From positions 2,675,501 through 2,739,500 of the forward strand of contig NZ_BCMS01000001.1 of assembly GCF_001485435.1 (NCBI RefSeq): a stretch of 64,000 nucleotides of DNA, given 5' to 3'. Of the stretch, positions 1 to 8,037 are shown piece by piece. The number at the start of each line of letters is the position of its first letter. Within the stretch, counting starts at the first letter, position 1. The position numbers and the translations under genes are program-made. The DNA comes from Deinococcus grandis (GTDB taxonomy: Bacteria; Deinococcota; Deinococci; Deinococcales; Deinococcaceae). The notes beneath the pieces were generated by a model, which was not told the DNA's origin, ran no database searches, and worked only from the letters and a program-made list of their open reading frames with translations.

Positions 1-2
1 AC

Positions 3-536
3 ATGCTCAGCGCCACCACCGACCGTTTCTTCGGGTACTACCCCGGCACCGTCGCCTTGATCACTGCCGCGCACGACGGGCAGCGCAACGTCATGGCCGC
101 CGGGTGGCACACCGCCCTGAGCGCCGACCCGCCCCTGTACGGCGTGGCGGTCGGGCGTGAACGCGCCACGCACGCCCTGATCCGCGCGGGCGGCACCTTC
201 GGCGTGAACTTCCTGCCCCTCGCCCACGCGGACGCCGTGCAGGGCGCGGGCCTGCACAGCCTGCACGGCGGCGTGGACAAACACGCCCTGCTGAACCTCG
301 ACACCCTGCCGGGACAGCCGCTCGCGCTGCGCGGCGCGTACCTGCACTACACCTGCCGCGTCAGCGCCGTCACCCCCACCGGCGACCACGACCTGTTCGT
401 GGGCCACGTCGAACAGGTGCACTTCGACCCGGACGCCTACGACGACGCGGGCCTGCTCGTCGCGCCGCCCGCCATCTACCTCGGGCGCAGCACCTACACC
501 ACCACCAGCACCGAACGCGCGGAACATGGCCGCTGA
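3..536 (+). CDS. Flavin reductase-like domain protein
   Basis: The 177-residue protein has the FMN-binding split-barrel pattern of the flavin reductase-like family: an N-terminal GYYPGTVALITA strand, then NVMAAGWHTALSADPPLYGVAV and GTFGVNFLP segments, and a C-terminal hydrophobic strand. Members bind FMN and either reduce flavin for a partner oxygenase or act on unknown substrates; nothing here fixes the substrate. The start lies two bases from the window edge, so an upstream start cannot be excluded, but the length is normal for the family. Its 3' end overlaps the next gene by 11 bases, so the two are probably co-transcribed. Confidence 0.8.
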   Translation: MLSATTDRFFGYYPGTVALITAAHDGQRNVMAAGWHTALSADPPLYGVAVGRERATHALIRAGGTFGVNFLPLAHADAVQGAGLHSLHGGVDKHALLNLDTLPGQPLALRGAYLHYTCRVSAVTPTGDHDLFVGHVEQVHFDPDAYDDAGLLVAPPAIYLGRSTYTTTSTERAEHGR

Positions 537-1758
537 ACCCAGCCCGCTGGCCCTGTGGAACGCGCGGGGCGAGGTGTGGCGCACCCCGGCGGGCGACCTG
601 CCGACCCTGAACGTCCCGGACGCGGCGGCCCTGCCGGACGTGCTGCGCGCGGACCTGCCGCCCGGCGCGTGGCTGCTGCACGACGGCGGACTGGGCTTCG
701 GGCAGCGCGGGACGCTGCATGTCCGCCTGACCGACGGGACAGAGGTGACGTGGCCCGGCGGCTGGAGCACGCACCTCCCGGACGTCCCGCCGGGCGCGCG
801 GCCCTGGCAGCGGCCCGACTGGCCGGAGGTCGCGACGGCCAGCGTGGACGCCCGACTGGGTGCGCTGGGCCTGACCCGAACAGGACCGGTGAACCCCGGT
901 TTCAGTCACGACCTGATGGGCATCCACCGCGTGCCGCTGGAGGAAGGTCGCCGGGCGTGGCTGAAGGTCAGCGCGGACGGGCGCGAGGCGGCCCTGACCG
1001 CGCACCTCGCCGCGCGGCACCCGGAGCTGCTGCCGCCCGTCCTGCACGCCGACCCGCAGGAGGCGACGCTGCTGACCCTGGACGGCGGCACGCTGCTCGA
1101 CGGGGTACCCGACCCGGCGGCGTGGACCGGCGCGCTGGAGCGGCTGGCCTCCTTCCAGCGCGCGGCGGACGCCCCGGCCCTGACCGACCTGGGCGCGCCC
1201 ACCCTGACGGTGCCGGACATGGCGGCGCGGGTGGACGCCCTGCTGGCCGACCCTGCGCCCCTGCGCGCCTGGGGCCTGAATCCCGACGAGGTGGCGGCGA
1301 TGCGTGACCTGCGCCCGGCCGTGGCCGCCGCGTTCCGTGACCTGCACGCGCACGGCCTGCCCAGCCTGCCCGCGCATGGGGACGCGCACCCCCGCAACGC
1401 CCTGCACGGCCCGGAGCGGGGCAGCGTGTGGTTCGACTGGAGCGAGGCGGCCCTGGCACACCCGTTCATGGACGCCGGGTGGTTCCTGGGGTTCACCCTG
1501 CACCCCGCCCGCGCGGCGCTCCCCGTGCGCTCGGGCACGCCGGACCTGCCCGAGCGACTGGCCGGAGCGTACCTGCGTGCCCTGGGGGCCGGAGACGCGG
1601 CGGGGCTGCTGTGGCGGTCGCTGCCGCTGGCGCACCTGCACCGCGCCGTCCTGTTCGACGCGGCCTACCGCGACTGGACGGGGACCGTGCCGGGCGTCCG
1701 CCCGAACTTCACGCCGTTCTCACTGCGGCAGGCGTTACGGGAGGCCGTCAGGCTGTAG
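526..1758 (+). CDS. Phosphotransferase-fold (APH family) protein
   Basis: This 410-residue protein carries the kinase-like catalytic loop HGDAHPRNALHG near residues 285-296, followed by WFDWSEAALAHPFMDAGW, which supplies the metal-binding Asp; this is the aminoglycoside phosphotransferase/choline kinase layout. The first 120 residues are an extra domain without a recognised match. The real substrate may be a small alcohol or amine rather than an antibiotic. The gene overlaps the flavin reductase-like gene. Its TAG stop is formed across the left boundary of a small hairpin element, see 1758-1901. Confidence 0.8.
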   Translation: MAAEPSPLALWNARGEVWRTPAGDLPTLNVPDAAALPDVLRADLPPGAWLLHDGGLGFGQRGTLHVRLTDGTEVTWPGGWSTHLPDVPPGARPWQRPDWPEVATASVDARLGALGLTRTGPVNPGFSHDLMGIHRVPLEEGRRAWLKVSADGREAALTAHLAARHPELLPPVLHADPQEATLLTLDGGTLLDGVPDPAAWTGALERLASFQRAADAPALTDLGAPTLTVPDMAARVDALLADPAPLRAWGLNPDEVAAMRDLRPAVAAAFRDLHAHGLPSLPAHGDAHPRNALHGPERGSVWFDWSEAALAHPFMDAGWFLGFTLHPARAALPVRSGTPDLPERLAGAYLRALGAGDAAGLLWRSLPLAHLHRAVLFDAAYRDWTGTVPGVRPNFTPFSLRQALREAVRL

Positions 1759-1901
1759 AGCAGTTTTCCGAATTACGGCATCAGAAAAACAAACTTCTGA
1801 TGCCTCCATTCTCTGCTCCGCAGCTGTTCCAGTCCATCCTGCTCAACAAAAATCACTCGCTCCACCCGGCCACGAAGAACACGTCTTCATGGCAATTGCT
1901 C
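1758..1901. mobile_element. MITE-like hairpin element with TA flanks
   Basis: A non-coding, AT-richer stretch of 144 bp. Its ends form an imperfect inverted repeat (GAGCAGTT at left, AATTGCTC at right) and are bracketed by TA at 1756-1757 and 1902-1903. Inside is a perfect 10-bp hairpin at 1777-1786/1795-1804. Removing the element and one TA gives CTG TAA, an intact stop for the upstream gene; with the element the stop reads TAG. On the other strand the element supplies the last residues and stop of the 1887-2231 gene. TA duplication is typical of IS630/Tc1-type transposition; the assignment as a mobile element is an inference from termini only. Confidence 0.5.
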
Positions 1902-2231
1902 TAACCCGTAGATCTCCAGGAAGCGCCGGGTGCGGGCGGCCAGGGTGGGCAGAGGGGCGACCTCGCCGCACACCCAGTCCGGCTGGTAACCCCGGCACAC
2001 GCCGGGCCGGGTGGCGTAGATGGCGCAGAGGTGCCCGCAGCCCTCGTCGGGGCCGAGGTTCACGCAGGGCACACCGAGGGGTTTGTTCAGCGCGTGGATG
2101 TCCGGCGCGGCGCAGCAGGCCCCGCACGCCGTACAGTCGGTCGTGACGGGGCTGCGCGGCGCGTACCCGGGGGGCGGCGTGAAGCGGGCCTGCGCCTCGG
2201 GGGTCAGGCGGAGCGGCCCGCGGGTGGTCAC
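1887..2231 (-). CDS. YkgJ-type cysteine-cluster protein
   Basis: A 114-residue protein with the cysteine array of the YkgJ/CxxCxxCC family: CTACGACC, then C at VPCVNLG, CGHLCAIY, RPGVCRGY and DWVCG. These residues are expected to bind zinc or an Fe-S cluster; the biochemical role is not established. It starts with GTG, and that GTGA overlaps the stop of hisC, so it is translated from the hisC mRNA. The final residues QLP and the stop are encoded by the hairpin element at 1758-1901, so the native C-terminus has probably been altered slightly. Confidence 0.85.
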   Translation of the reverse strand: MTTRGPLRLTPEAQARFTPPPGYAPRSPVTTDCTACGACCAAPDIHALNKPLGVPCVNLGPDEGCGHLCAIYATRPGVCRGYQPDWVCGEVAPLPTLAARTRRFLEIYGLEQLP

Positions 2232-3313
2232 GTCAGGTCGGCCAGGGCAGCGAGCAGCGCGTCGTTCTCGGCGGGCGTGCCGATGGCGACGCGCAGGCAG
2301 CCGGTCAGCCCCGGAAGGCTGTCCTGGCGGCGCACGACTATGCCCTCGCTAAGCAGGTGGGTGTACGCGGCGGCGGCGTCGGGGGTGCGCAGCAGGAAGA
2401 AGTTCGCCTGACTGGGCAGCGCCCGGCAGGTGGGGTGATCCGCGAGGGCCGCGAGGACGCGGTCGCGTTCGCGGACGCCCTCCTGCACGCGTTCCTGCAC
2501 GTACTGGGGCTGTTCCAGGGCGACTTCCAGCGCGGCCTGCGCGAGGGTGCTGACGTTGAAGGCGGGCACGAGTTTCTGGAGCTGCCCGGCGAGTTCCGGC
2601 GTGGCCAGTGCGTACCCGAGGCGCAGTCCGGCGAGGCCCCAGGCCTTGCTGAAGGTGCGCAGGCTCAGGCGGTTGCCGCCCGCGAGTACGAGGTCCTTGT
2701 GGTCGGTGCGGCTGTACTGGTGGTACGCCTCGTCGAGCACGACGACCCAGTCCCCGGCGGCGTCCACGAGGTCGCGGATGGCGGCGTCCGCGTCCACGTG
2801 GCCGGTGGGGGCGTGCGGCTGGGTGATGTACAGCACGCCCGGCTGGTGGCGTTTCAGTTCGGCCTTCAGGGCGTCCACGGGCAGGCTGAAGTCGGCGTTC
2901 AGCGGCACCTGCACGAGGGTCGCGCCGAGCAGTTGCGCTTCCAGGGTGTACACGCTGAAGGTCGGGCTGACGGTCAGGACCGTCTGGGAGATCCCGGCGA
3001 GTTCGGTCAGCAGTTTGATCAGGACGTTGCTGCCGGGCGTGACGACCACGCCGCGCTCGTCCCAGCCCTCAAAGGCGGCGATGCGGCGGCGCAGTTCGTC
3101 GGCGTGCAGGTCCGGGTACCGGTTCCAGGGGCGCGCGGCCATGCGGCGCAGCGCCTCGGCCTTCAGGGCTTCGGGGAAGTCGTAGGGGTTCTCGTTCTGG
3201 TCGAGTTTGGTGGGCACGTCCAGCGGCGTGAACGGGTAGGCGGGCACGCCGCGCACGGCGGCGCGCACCCCGGCGGGCGCGGCCTGCGGGCTGGTCAGGG
3301 GCTCGGTGGTCAT
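2228..3313 (-). CDS. hisC: Histidinol-phosphate aminotransferase
   Basis: A fold-type I PLP aminotransferase of 361 residues that converts imidazole-acetol phosphate and glutamate to histidinol phosphate in histidine synthesis. Visible marks are KLDQNENPYDFP near residue 37, the cofactor segment TPGSNVLIKLL, VVVLDEAYHQY with the PLP-contacting Asp, and the Schiff-base lysine in TFSKAWGLAGLRLGY. The length matches HisC. Start ATG at 3311-3313. It is followed without a gap by the YkgJ-type gene and lies divergent from the TetR gene. Related aromatic aminotransferases share these motifs, so the histidine assignment is likely, not certain. Confidence 0.88.
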   Translation of the reverse strand: MTTEPLTSPQAAPAGVRAAVRGVPAYPFTPLDVPTKLDQNENPYDFPEALKAEALRRMAARPWNRYPDLHADELRRRIAAFEGWDERGVVVTPGSNVLIKLLTELAGISQTVLTVSPTFSVYTLEAQLLGATLVQVPLNADFSLPVDALKAELKRHQPGVLYITQPHAPTGHVDADAAIRDLVDAAGDWVVVLDEAYHQYSRTDHKDLVLAGGNRLSLRTFSKAWGLAGLRLGYALATPELAGQLQKLVPAFNVSTLAQAALEVALEQPQYVQERVQEGVRERDRVLAALADHPTCRALPSQANFFLLRTPDAAAAYTHLLSEGIVVRRQDSLPGLTGCLRVAIGTPAENDALLAALADLT

Positions 3314-3406
3314 ACCGTCCGTTCTACCACCCGCGCGTGAAGGGCCGTCCAGTGATGGGAAACCCGCCGGGGGGGCGGACCCTGTCCAGCACGCACCCGG
3401 ATGGGC

Positions 3407-3420
3407 CTAACGGTCGTTTG
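3407..3420 (+). promoter_or_regulatory. Candidate PaaR-type operator
   Basis: The 14-mer CTAACGGTCGTTTG fits CNAACGNNCGTTNG, the pseudopalindrome I recall as the consensus of Thermus thermophilus PaaR, at every fixed position. It lies 53 bp before the start of a TetR-family gene and just upstream of a TAGGCT -10-like box, so autoregulation is likely. Confidence 0.6.
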
Positions 3421-3472
3421 GGTCGGGCGTGCTAGGCTGTGCGGATCAGGCCGAGCCGGCCCCTCCCCCACC

Positions 3473-4054
3473 ATGACTGACACTGCCAAACCCCGCCGCG
3501 AGCAGATTCTGGACTCGGCCAGCCGCCTCTTTTCCGAGCGTGGGTACCACGCCACGAGCATGCGTGACCTGGCGGGCGAGCTGGGCATGCAGGGCGGCAG
3601 CCTGTACGCGCACATCGCGTCCAAGGAGGAACTGCTGATCGAAATCGTGAACCAGGCGTCGCGGCAGTTCGACGAGGCGCTGTTCACGCTGCGCGGCGAG
3701 CCGATGCGCGCCGACGAGAAGCTGCGCGAGGCGATGTTCCGGCACATCCGGGTGGTGGCGGACAACATGGACAGCGCGACCGTGTTCTTCCACGAGTGGA
3801 AGCACCTGTCCCCCGAGGCGTACGGCCGCGTGACGGGCTGGCGCGACACCATCGACGGCTTCTACCGCGAACTGGTCACGCAGGGCGTCCAGGAGGGCAC
3901 CTTCCGCGCGGATTTGGACGTGAAGATGACGGCGTACCTGATCCTGTCGGCGGTGAACTGGGCGTACACGTGGTACCGCCCGGGCGGGTCCATGAGCCCG
4001 CGTGAGGTGGCCGATCAGTTCGCGGAGATGCTGCTCTCGGGGCTGCGCGCATGA
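3473..4054 (+). CDS. TetR/AcrR family regulator, PaaR/FadR-like
   Basis: Taken from ATG 3473, the protein has 193 residues. The N-terminal helix-turn-helix reads EQILDSASRLFSERGYHATSMRDLAGELG, followed by GSLYAHIASKEELL, the classic TetR pattern. The C-terminal part (HEWKHLSPEAYGRV, AYLILSAVNWAYTWYRPGG) resembles the acyl-CoA-responsive regulators of Thermus/Deinococcus (PaaR, FadR, KstR2-like). An in-frame upstream start at 3401 would run through the operator and promoter and is rejected. A matching operator sits at 3407-3420. Ligand is presumably an acyl- or phenylacetyl-CoA, by family analogy only. It overlaps the next gene by four bases (ATGA). Confidence 0.88.
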   Translation: MTDTAKPRREQILDSASRLFSERGYHATSMRDLAGELGMQGGSLYAHIASKEELLIEIVNQASRQFDEALFTLRGEPMRADEKLREAMFRHIRVVADNMDSATVFFHEWKHLSPEAYGRVTGWRDTIDGFYRELVTQGVQEGTFRADLDVKMTAYLILSAVNWAYTWYRPGGSMSPREVADQFAEMLLSGLRA

Positions 4055-4374
4055 GCCACCCGACGGTGACGGTCCCGATCCGCGAGGCGCTGCGGTACGC
4101 GCAGGGGCGCGCCGAGCGGCTGGCGCGCACGCAGCAGCTGGAGATCGGCGAGGACCTGTTCGTGCGGATCGCGCCGGGTGGGCGCAAGTTCCTGCTGTTC
4201 TGCCTGGACGGCGAGCCGGACCGCAGCGCCGCCGAGGCGGTCGCGGCGGCGCTGGCGCTGCGCAACCCCACGTACGGCTGGCATCAGGGCGCGACGCTGC
4301 GGTCCCTGACGGTCATCGAGGAGGGCGCGGCGGACGTGCCGGAAGCCCCGGCCGGACCCGATGAGAATTCATGA
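4051..4374 (+). CDS. Hypothetical protein
   Basis: A 107-residue protein translationally coupled to the TetR gene through an ATGA overlap. It has a mixed alpha/beta look (RIAPGGRKFLLFCLDGEPD, AVAAALALRNPTYGWHQG) and no signal peptide or membrane span. No family was recognised. Coupling to the regulator and good codon use support it as a real gene. Confidence 0.7.
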   Translation: MSHPTVTVPIREALRYAQGRAERLARTQQLEIGEDLFVRIAPGGRKFLLFCLDGEPDRSAAEAVAAALALRNPTYGWHQGATLRSLTVIEEGAADVPEAPAGPDENS

Positions 4375-4418
4375 GAGTCCGGTCAGCCTGGGCTCACAGT
4401 CACTTCACGCCGCACCTC

Positions 4419-4424
4419 TAGGGT
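4419..4424 (+). promoter_or_regulatory. -10 box TAGGGT, leaderless type
   Basis: TAGGGT lies seven bases before ATG 4432, with no Shine-Dalgarno sequence between. This supports ATG 4432 over GTG 4423, which would overlap the box. Confidence 0.5.
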
Positions 4425-4431
4425 GAGCAGC

Positions 4432-4902
4432 ATGAAGAAAGCTGCCCTGCTGCTCCTGCCCCTGGCGATGGCCTCCTGCAACTACCTCGGCATTCCCGAC
4501 GGAGACGTGTCCGGCAACATCCTCGGCACCCAGCCCAGCGGCACCATCCGCATGGCGCTGCGCGGCGTGACGCTCAGCGGCGTGCAGACCCCCGCGCTCG
4601 ACCAGGGCAACCTCGGCACCCTGAACCCCGAGAAGCGCGTGTACGCCATCAGCTTCCCGAACACCCCCGAGGACGGCGCGTACGAACTGTTCGCCTACGT
4701 GGACGGCGAGACCGGCACCAAACTCCGCTACGACAACGGCGAGCAGAAGACGGGCAGCCGCACCTTCGTGTACTCGAAGAGCGGCCTGAACAAGAAAGAC
4801 GGCAGTGACGTCTTCAACCTCAAGCCCGGCTGGACCCTCATGAGTGGCGTTACGCCCGGCAAGAACGGCACGCCGTTCACCAGCATCGACCTGAACTGGT
4901 AA
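4432..4902 (+). CDS. Predicted lipoprotein
   Basis: A 156-residue secreted protein: MKKAALLLLPLAMASC is a signal peptide with a lipobox (MASC, Cys16). The mature part is beta-rich, with no recognised domain: FAYVDGETGTKLRYDNGEQK and TFVYSKSGLN, ending SIDLNW. It is probably anchored in the outer or cytoplasmic membrane facing the periplasm. Start chosen at ATG 4432 because GTG 4423 overlaps the -10-like box and would add only three residues before the signal peptide. The gene ends at a strong bidirectional terminator shared with the convergent SRPBCC gene. Confidence 0.8.
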   Translation: MKKAALLLLPLAMASCNYLGIPDGDVSGNILGTQPSGTIRMALRGVTLSGVQTPALDQGNLGTLNPEKRVYAISFPNTPEDGAYELFAYVDGETGTKLRYDNGEQKTGSRTFVYSKSGLNKKDGSDVFNLKPGWTLMSGVTPGKNGTPFTSIDLNW

Positions 4903-4912
4903 TCAGCAAATG

Positions 4913-4951
4913 AGGAGGGGGCCCGCAGCCGAACGCCGCGCGCCCCCTCCT
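4913..4951. terminator. Bidirectional terminator hairpin
   Basis: Arms AGGAGGGGGC (4913-4922) and GCCCCCTCCT (4942-4951) pair perfectly between two convergent genes. Confidence 0.75.
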
Positions 4952-4960
4952 TCACTCACG

Positions 4961-5608
4961 TCAGTTCTTGGCGCTGCCTTCGAAGGCGGCCTTGAACTTC
5001 TGGAGGTCCTCGGCGATCTGCTGGCTGGGTTCCTCACCGAACAGCTTGGCGACGGCAGCGCCCAGCGGCCCGGCGGGCGGACGGTAGGACAGCGCGACGT
5101 GCACGCGGGTGCCGCCGCTGGGCAGGGACTCGAACTGCACGCTGCCCGCGTTGTCCACGGTGGCGCCGGGCAGGGAGTGCCAGCCGATGCGCTGGCCGGG
5201 CTTGTCGTTGACGATCTCGGCTTCCCACTCGACGTGGGTGCCCAGCGGGGCCTTGGCGACCCAGCGGCTGCGCTTCTCGTCCAGCGCGGTGACGCTCTCG
5301 AGGTGGCTCATGATCTGCGGCAGGTTCTCCAGCTTGCGCCAGAAGTCGTACACGGCCTGCGCGGGTCGGTCGATGACGACGCTGTGCTCCACGAAGATGG
5401 GCTTGGCGGCGGTGGCGTTGCCGCTCAGGCCGGCGGCGGCCATCACGGGATCGTTGCCGGTGGCGGCGCGGTAGGCGAGGTACCCGCCGACAGCGGCCAT
5501 CCCGAGGCCGAGCACGCCGCGCTTGCGCAGGCCCATCAGCAGCAGGGCGCCTCCGGCGGCGCCGCTGATCATGCGGTTCTGATCCATTCCTGTGGTGCTG
5601 TTCGTCAT
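4961..5608 (-). CDS. SRPBCC family protein with N-terminal membrane segments
   Basis: From ATG 5608, preceded by GGAGGG at 5615-5620, the protein has 215 residues. Residues 12-50 hold a short hydrophobic region (GAAGGALLLMGL, GVLGLGMAAVGGYLAY). Residues 65-205 form a START/SRPBCC (polyketide cyclase-like) domain: VVIDRPAQAVYDFWRKLENLPQIMSH, followed by beta strands such as RWVAKAPLG and the C-terminal helix. Related DUF2892-SRPBCC proteins are stress-associated but their ligand is unknown. A longer in-frame ORF to 5710 lacks a ribosome site. Confidence 0.82.
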   Translation of the reverse strand: MTNSTTGMDQNRMISGAAGGALLLMGLRKRGVLGLGMAAVGGYLAYRAATGNDPVMAAAGLSGNATAAKPIFVEHSVVIDRPAQAVYDFWRKLENLPQIMSHLESVTALDEKRSRWVAKAPLGTHVEWEAEIVNDKPGQRIGWHSLPGATVDNAGSVQFESLPSGGTRVHVALSYRPPAGPLGAAVAKLFGEEPSQQIAEDLQKFKAAFEGSAKN

Positions 5609-5726
5609 GGTGGTTCCCTCCGTGGGGGCAGTGTATGAAGTGCAGTGGGGGCGCGCGTGAAGCCACGCCCAACGAAGATTAAGGCCCGCTTCCGGCCCGG
5701 GTGGGGCCAATTGACCTTACGGGGCG

Positions 5727-5918
5727 TCAGCCCGGCTGGTTCCCGTTCTGATGCGCGTGCTGATCGGTGATGGTCTCGGTCGCGGCGCGGTCCTCACCGC
5801 CGGTGGGGCCGCCCTGCACGTCGGGCGTGAGGTTGGTGTTCGCGCCGTGCGTGGCGTGGTCGCTGCCCGTGTGCTCCTGCGCGGTTTCCGGGGTGCTGGG
5901 CGGGTTCGGATCGGTCAT
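5727..5918 (-). CDS. Small hydrophilic protein of unknown function
   Basis: A 63-residue protein rich in Thr, Pro, Gly, Glu and Asp with no hydrophobic core, so probably disordered. AAGGATGAG stands just before the ATG as a ribosome binding site. Deinococcus genomes hold many such small acidic proteins, some induced by stress. No function can be read from the sequence. Confidence 0.6.
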   Translation of the reverse strand: MTDPNPPSTPETAQEHTGSDHATHGANTNLTPDVQGGPTGGEDRAATETITDQHAHQNGNQPG

Positions 5919-6038
5919 GCCTCATCCTTCGCGTATGGGTGGGCAGGCGGGTGTGGGGGGCCTTGTTGCTTATTTATCCCAGAACGCCGACCCATTAGAA
6001 GATATACGTCACGGTGGAACATACCAGACAGGCAATTT

Positions 6039-7229
6039 CTAACCGGAGTGCAGAGCGTATTGCTGGTGCAAGTCGACTTCAACCTCTTCCGGTTCCTTGA
6101 AAAAGTGGACATGCAGATTGGCAAGGCGGCGGACGGTCTCGGGTGATCGGACTAGGTCGTGCGGGATGTCGTTCTTGGCGAAGTCCGCGTCCTGGATGAG
6201 TGTGTTGACGGCCTGCCGGAGTGCGGAGGTGTCTTCCGGATCAGTGGAGAAGTCCAGAGGTTCGCGCTTGATCCAGCCGCGGCGGCTCATGCTGCGGCGC
6301 AGTCGCTCATGGTCATCCCGGGAGATGATGTCGAGATCCATGAGGCGGTACAGGATCGCGCCAATGGAGACGCCCCATTTCTGTTTCAGGAGGAGCAGGG
6401 CGTCGAGGTCCAGGGAGTACACGTCCGCCAAGAGCGGCTCAGCCGGGAGCAGCAGGGCCGCCGCGAAGCGATGGGCCTGACGTTCGAGGCGTTCGTACTT
6501 CTGGGCATCATCCAGATCTTTCTGCTTGACATCGCCGTGCAGGAGCAGGTGCCCCAGCTCGTGGGCGAGGTCGAAGCGTGAGCGGAAGTGGTTAACCTTG
6601 TAATCGTTCAGGGCGATGACGCCACGACCGTTCCGGGCGCGGAAGGAGTATGCGTCGATGTCGTCGGCTCCAACGTCGAAACGGGAAACTAGGAAGCCGT
6701 GACGTTCCACGGTCCGAGTCAGGTGTTCGATGGGTGCGATACCCAGTCGCCAGTGGCGGCGGAGGTCGAGGGCGATGCTATCGATGATGTTGAGGTCGAG
6801 GAGGTCGTAGTTGGCGCGGAAGGAAAACGAGTCCGGCACGTCTTCCTTGGGGAACGCGACATACTCTTCCAAGAACAGGGTGAAGTCCTCCAGCCAGCTG
6901 CGCCAGGCGTTGGCCCGGCGGAGTTCTGGTCCGGTAACCCGTTTGAGGCGCCGGTAGAACGTGATGGACTGGTGTGCGTCAGCGCGGAATGGATCGCTGA
7001 AGAACTGGACTGGCTGTTCGAGGGCGGCGGCGAGCGCGAGGATGACCTCTCCAGAAGGCAGGTCCACGCCATTTTCGTAGCGGGAGATGGCCTGTTTGGA
7101 TTTACCGATGCGCTCGGCCAGAGTGGTGGCCGTCAGGCCTTGAGCCTCTCTGGCTTGTCTGAGACGTTCCCCATTGAAGACCTGCGAACCGAATAACGGA
7201 AGGTTCTTTGGTCTGGGGAGGGGGGTCAT
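6039..7229 (-). CDS. XRE regulator fused to ImmA/IrrE-type zinc peptidase
   Basis: A 396-residue protein. Residues 18-75 are an XRE helix-turn-helix (GERLRQAREAQGLTATTLAE, SKQAISRYENG). Residues about 170-290 are a COG2856/ImmA-IrrE metallopeptidase: HELGH at 223-227 supplies two His ligands and the catalytic Glu, and ERQAHRFAAALLLP near 249 the third ligand. Family members cleave a repressor or act as antitoxins; Deinococcus IrrE cleaves DdrO, but it has a separate architecture and this is not that gene. It overlaps its upstream partner by ATGA. GC is visibly lower than in the flanks, which suggests acquisition. Confidence 0.88.
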   Translation of the reverse strand: MTPLPRPKNLPLFGSQVFNGERLRQAREAQGLTATTLAERIGKSKQAISRYENGVDLPSGEVILALAAALEQPVQFFSDPFRADAHQSITFYRRLKRVTGPELRRANAWRSWLEDFTLFLEEYVAFPKEDVPDSFSFRANYDLLDLNIIDSIALDLRRHWRLGIAPIEHLTRTVERHGFLVSRFDVGADDIDAYSFRARNGRGVIALNDYKVNHFRSRFDLAHELGHLLLHGDVKQKDLDDAQKYERLERQAHRFAAALLLPAEPLLADVYSLDLDALLLLKQKWGVSIGAILYRLMDLDIISRDDHERLRRSMSRRGWIKREPLDFSTDPEDTSALRQAVNTLIQDADFAKNDIPHDLVRSPETVRRLANLHVHFFKEPEEVEVDLHQQYALHSG

Positions 7230-8032
7230 GAGATCTTCGGCTCCTGTTGTGCTTCAGCTTCGTCCTGGGCGGCTGGCTCGTTGCGCTTGCGCTTGAGGCT
7301 TGTGAGGACAGGGGTTTCAACCTGATCGCGTTTCTTGGGCTCGTTGCGGCGACGAACCGCAGTGGCCAGCACGGGCTCGGCTTCGGCGGGGGCGATAAGG
7401 GGCGTGATGACCTTCTCTTCCTGGACGCGCGCCATCTTGCCGGCGGCATGCTGGATGAGGTCAAACGAGAGAGCGTACTTCTGTGTGCCGTCCACATAGG
7501 GGGCCAGCGTGATGAAGTCAGGTTCGGCGGGAACGCCGAGGTCCCAGTTGTAGCCGTACGTCAGGAGACTGGGAATGTCGTCCTTCAGCGCGGTGATTTC
7601 CTCCTCTGGGTGGAGGAGGGTGATCTTGCCGCGTTCACGGTGGAGGCGACGATACACGTTTTTCCCGGCCTGCGTGACGGGACTTTTGAGCTTAGCGGGG
7701 ATGCACTTGATGGGGCCCAGGCTCATGAAGGAAAACACATTGGTGTGGGTCGCGTTGAAGGCGGGACGGACGAACAGCCCGGCGCCTTTGGGCCAGACGA
7801 TGTTGCGCAGGTGCCGGTTGATGCAGGAGGGGAGGACGGCCGCGAAGGATTGCTTCATGGCTTCGGGGTCGGTGTCTCTCAGTGCCCAGGCCCGCGCTTC
7901 CTTGAAGGCCTCGCGGACGGCATTGACGATGAGGGCGGCGCTGATCTGCGTGCAGTGCTGCTCGATGCGTTGGTGAAGTTCCTTCTGCTCGGGGGTGTAA
8001 TTGACCTGCTTCCATCGTCCGCGAGGTGGCAT
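7226..8032 (-). CDS. Unknown partner of the XRE-IrrE gene
   Basis: A 268-residue protein not recognised as any family. The N-terminal half is helical (KELHQRIEQHCTQIS, IVNAVREAFKEARAWAL), the middle has aromatic and beta-like stretches (HTNVFSFMSLGP, YGYNWDLGVPAEPDF), and the last 50 residues are charged with two RKRNEP-type motifs. It is the promoter-proximal gene of a two-gene operon with the protease gene. By analogy with COG2856-XRE pairs it could be the toxin/effector or the protease substrate; neither can be shown here. Start ATG 8032 lies a few bases after a good -10 box, so the mRNA is probably leaderless. Confidence 0.72.
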   Translation of the reverse strand: MPPRGRWKQVNYTPEQKELHQRIEQHCTQISAALIVNAVREAFKEARAWALRDTDPEAMKQSFAAVLPSCINRHLRNIVWPKGAGLFVRPAFNATHTNVFSFMSLGPIKCIPAKLKSPVTQAGKNVYRRLHRERGKITLLHPEEEITALKDDIPSLLTYGYNWDLGVPAEPDFITLAPYVDGTQKYALSFDLIQHAAGKMARVQEEKVITPLIAPAEAEPVLATAVRRRNEPKKRDQVETPVLTSLKRKRNEPAAQDEAEAQQEPKIS

Positions 8033-8037
8033 GCCTC

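Noticed and set aside
3401..3472. Upstream start for the TetR gene
   Set aside because: The extra 24 residues would be translated from the operator and promoter region and have no counterpart in TetR proteins.
6039..7229. Identification as the radiation-response protease IrrE/PprI itself
   Set aside because: IrrE has the peptidase domain first, followed by HTH-like and GAF-like regions; here an XRE domain precedes the peptidase and the locus has other neighbours.
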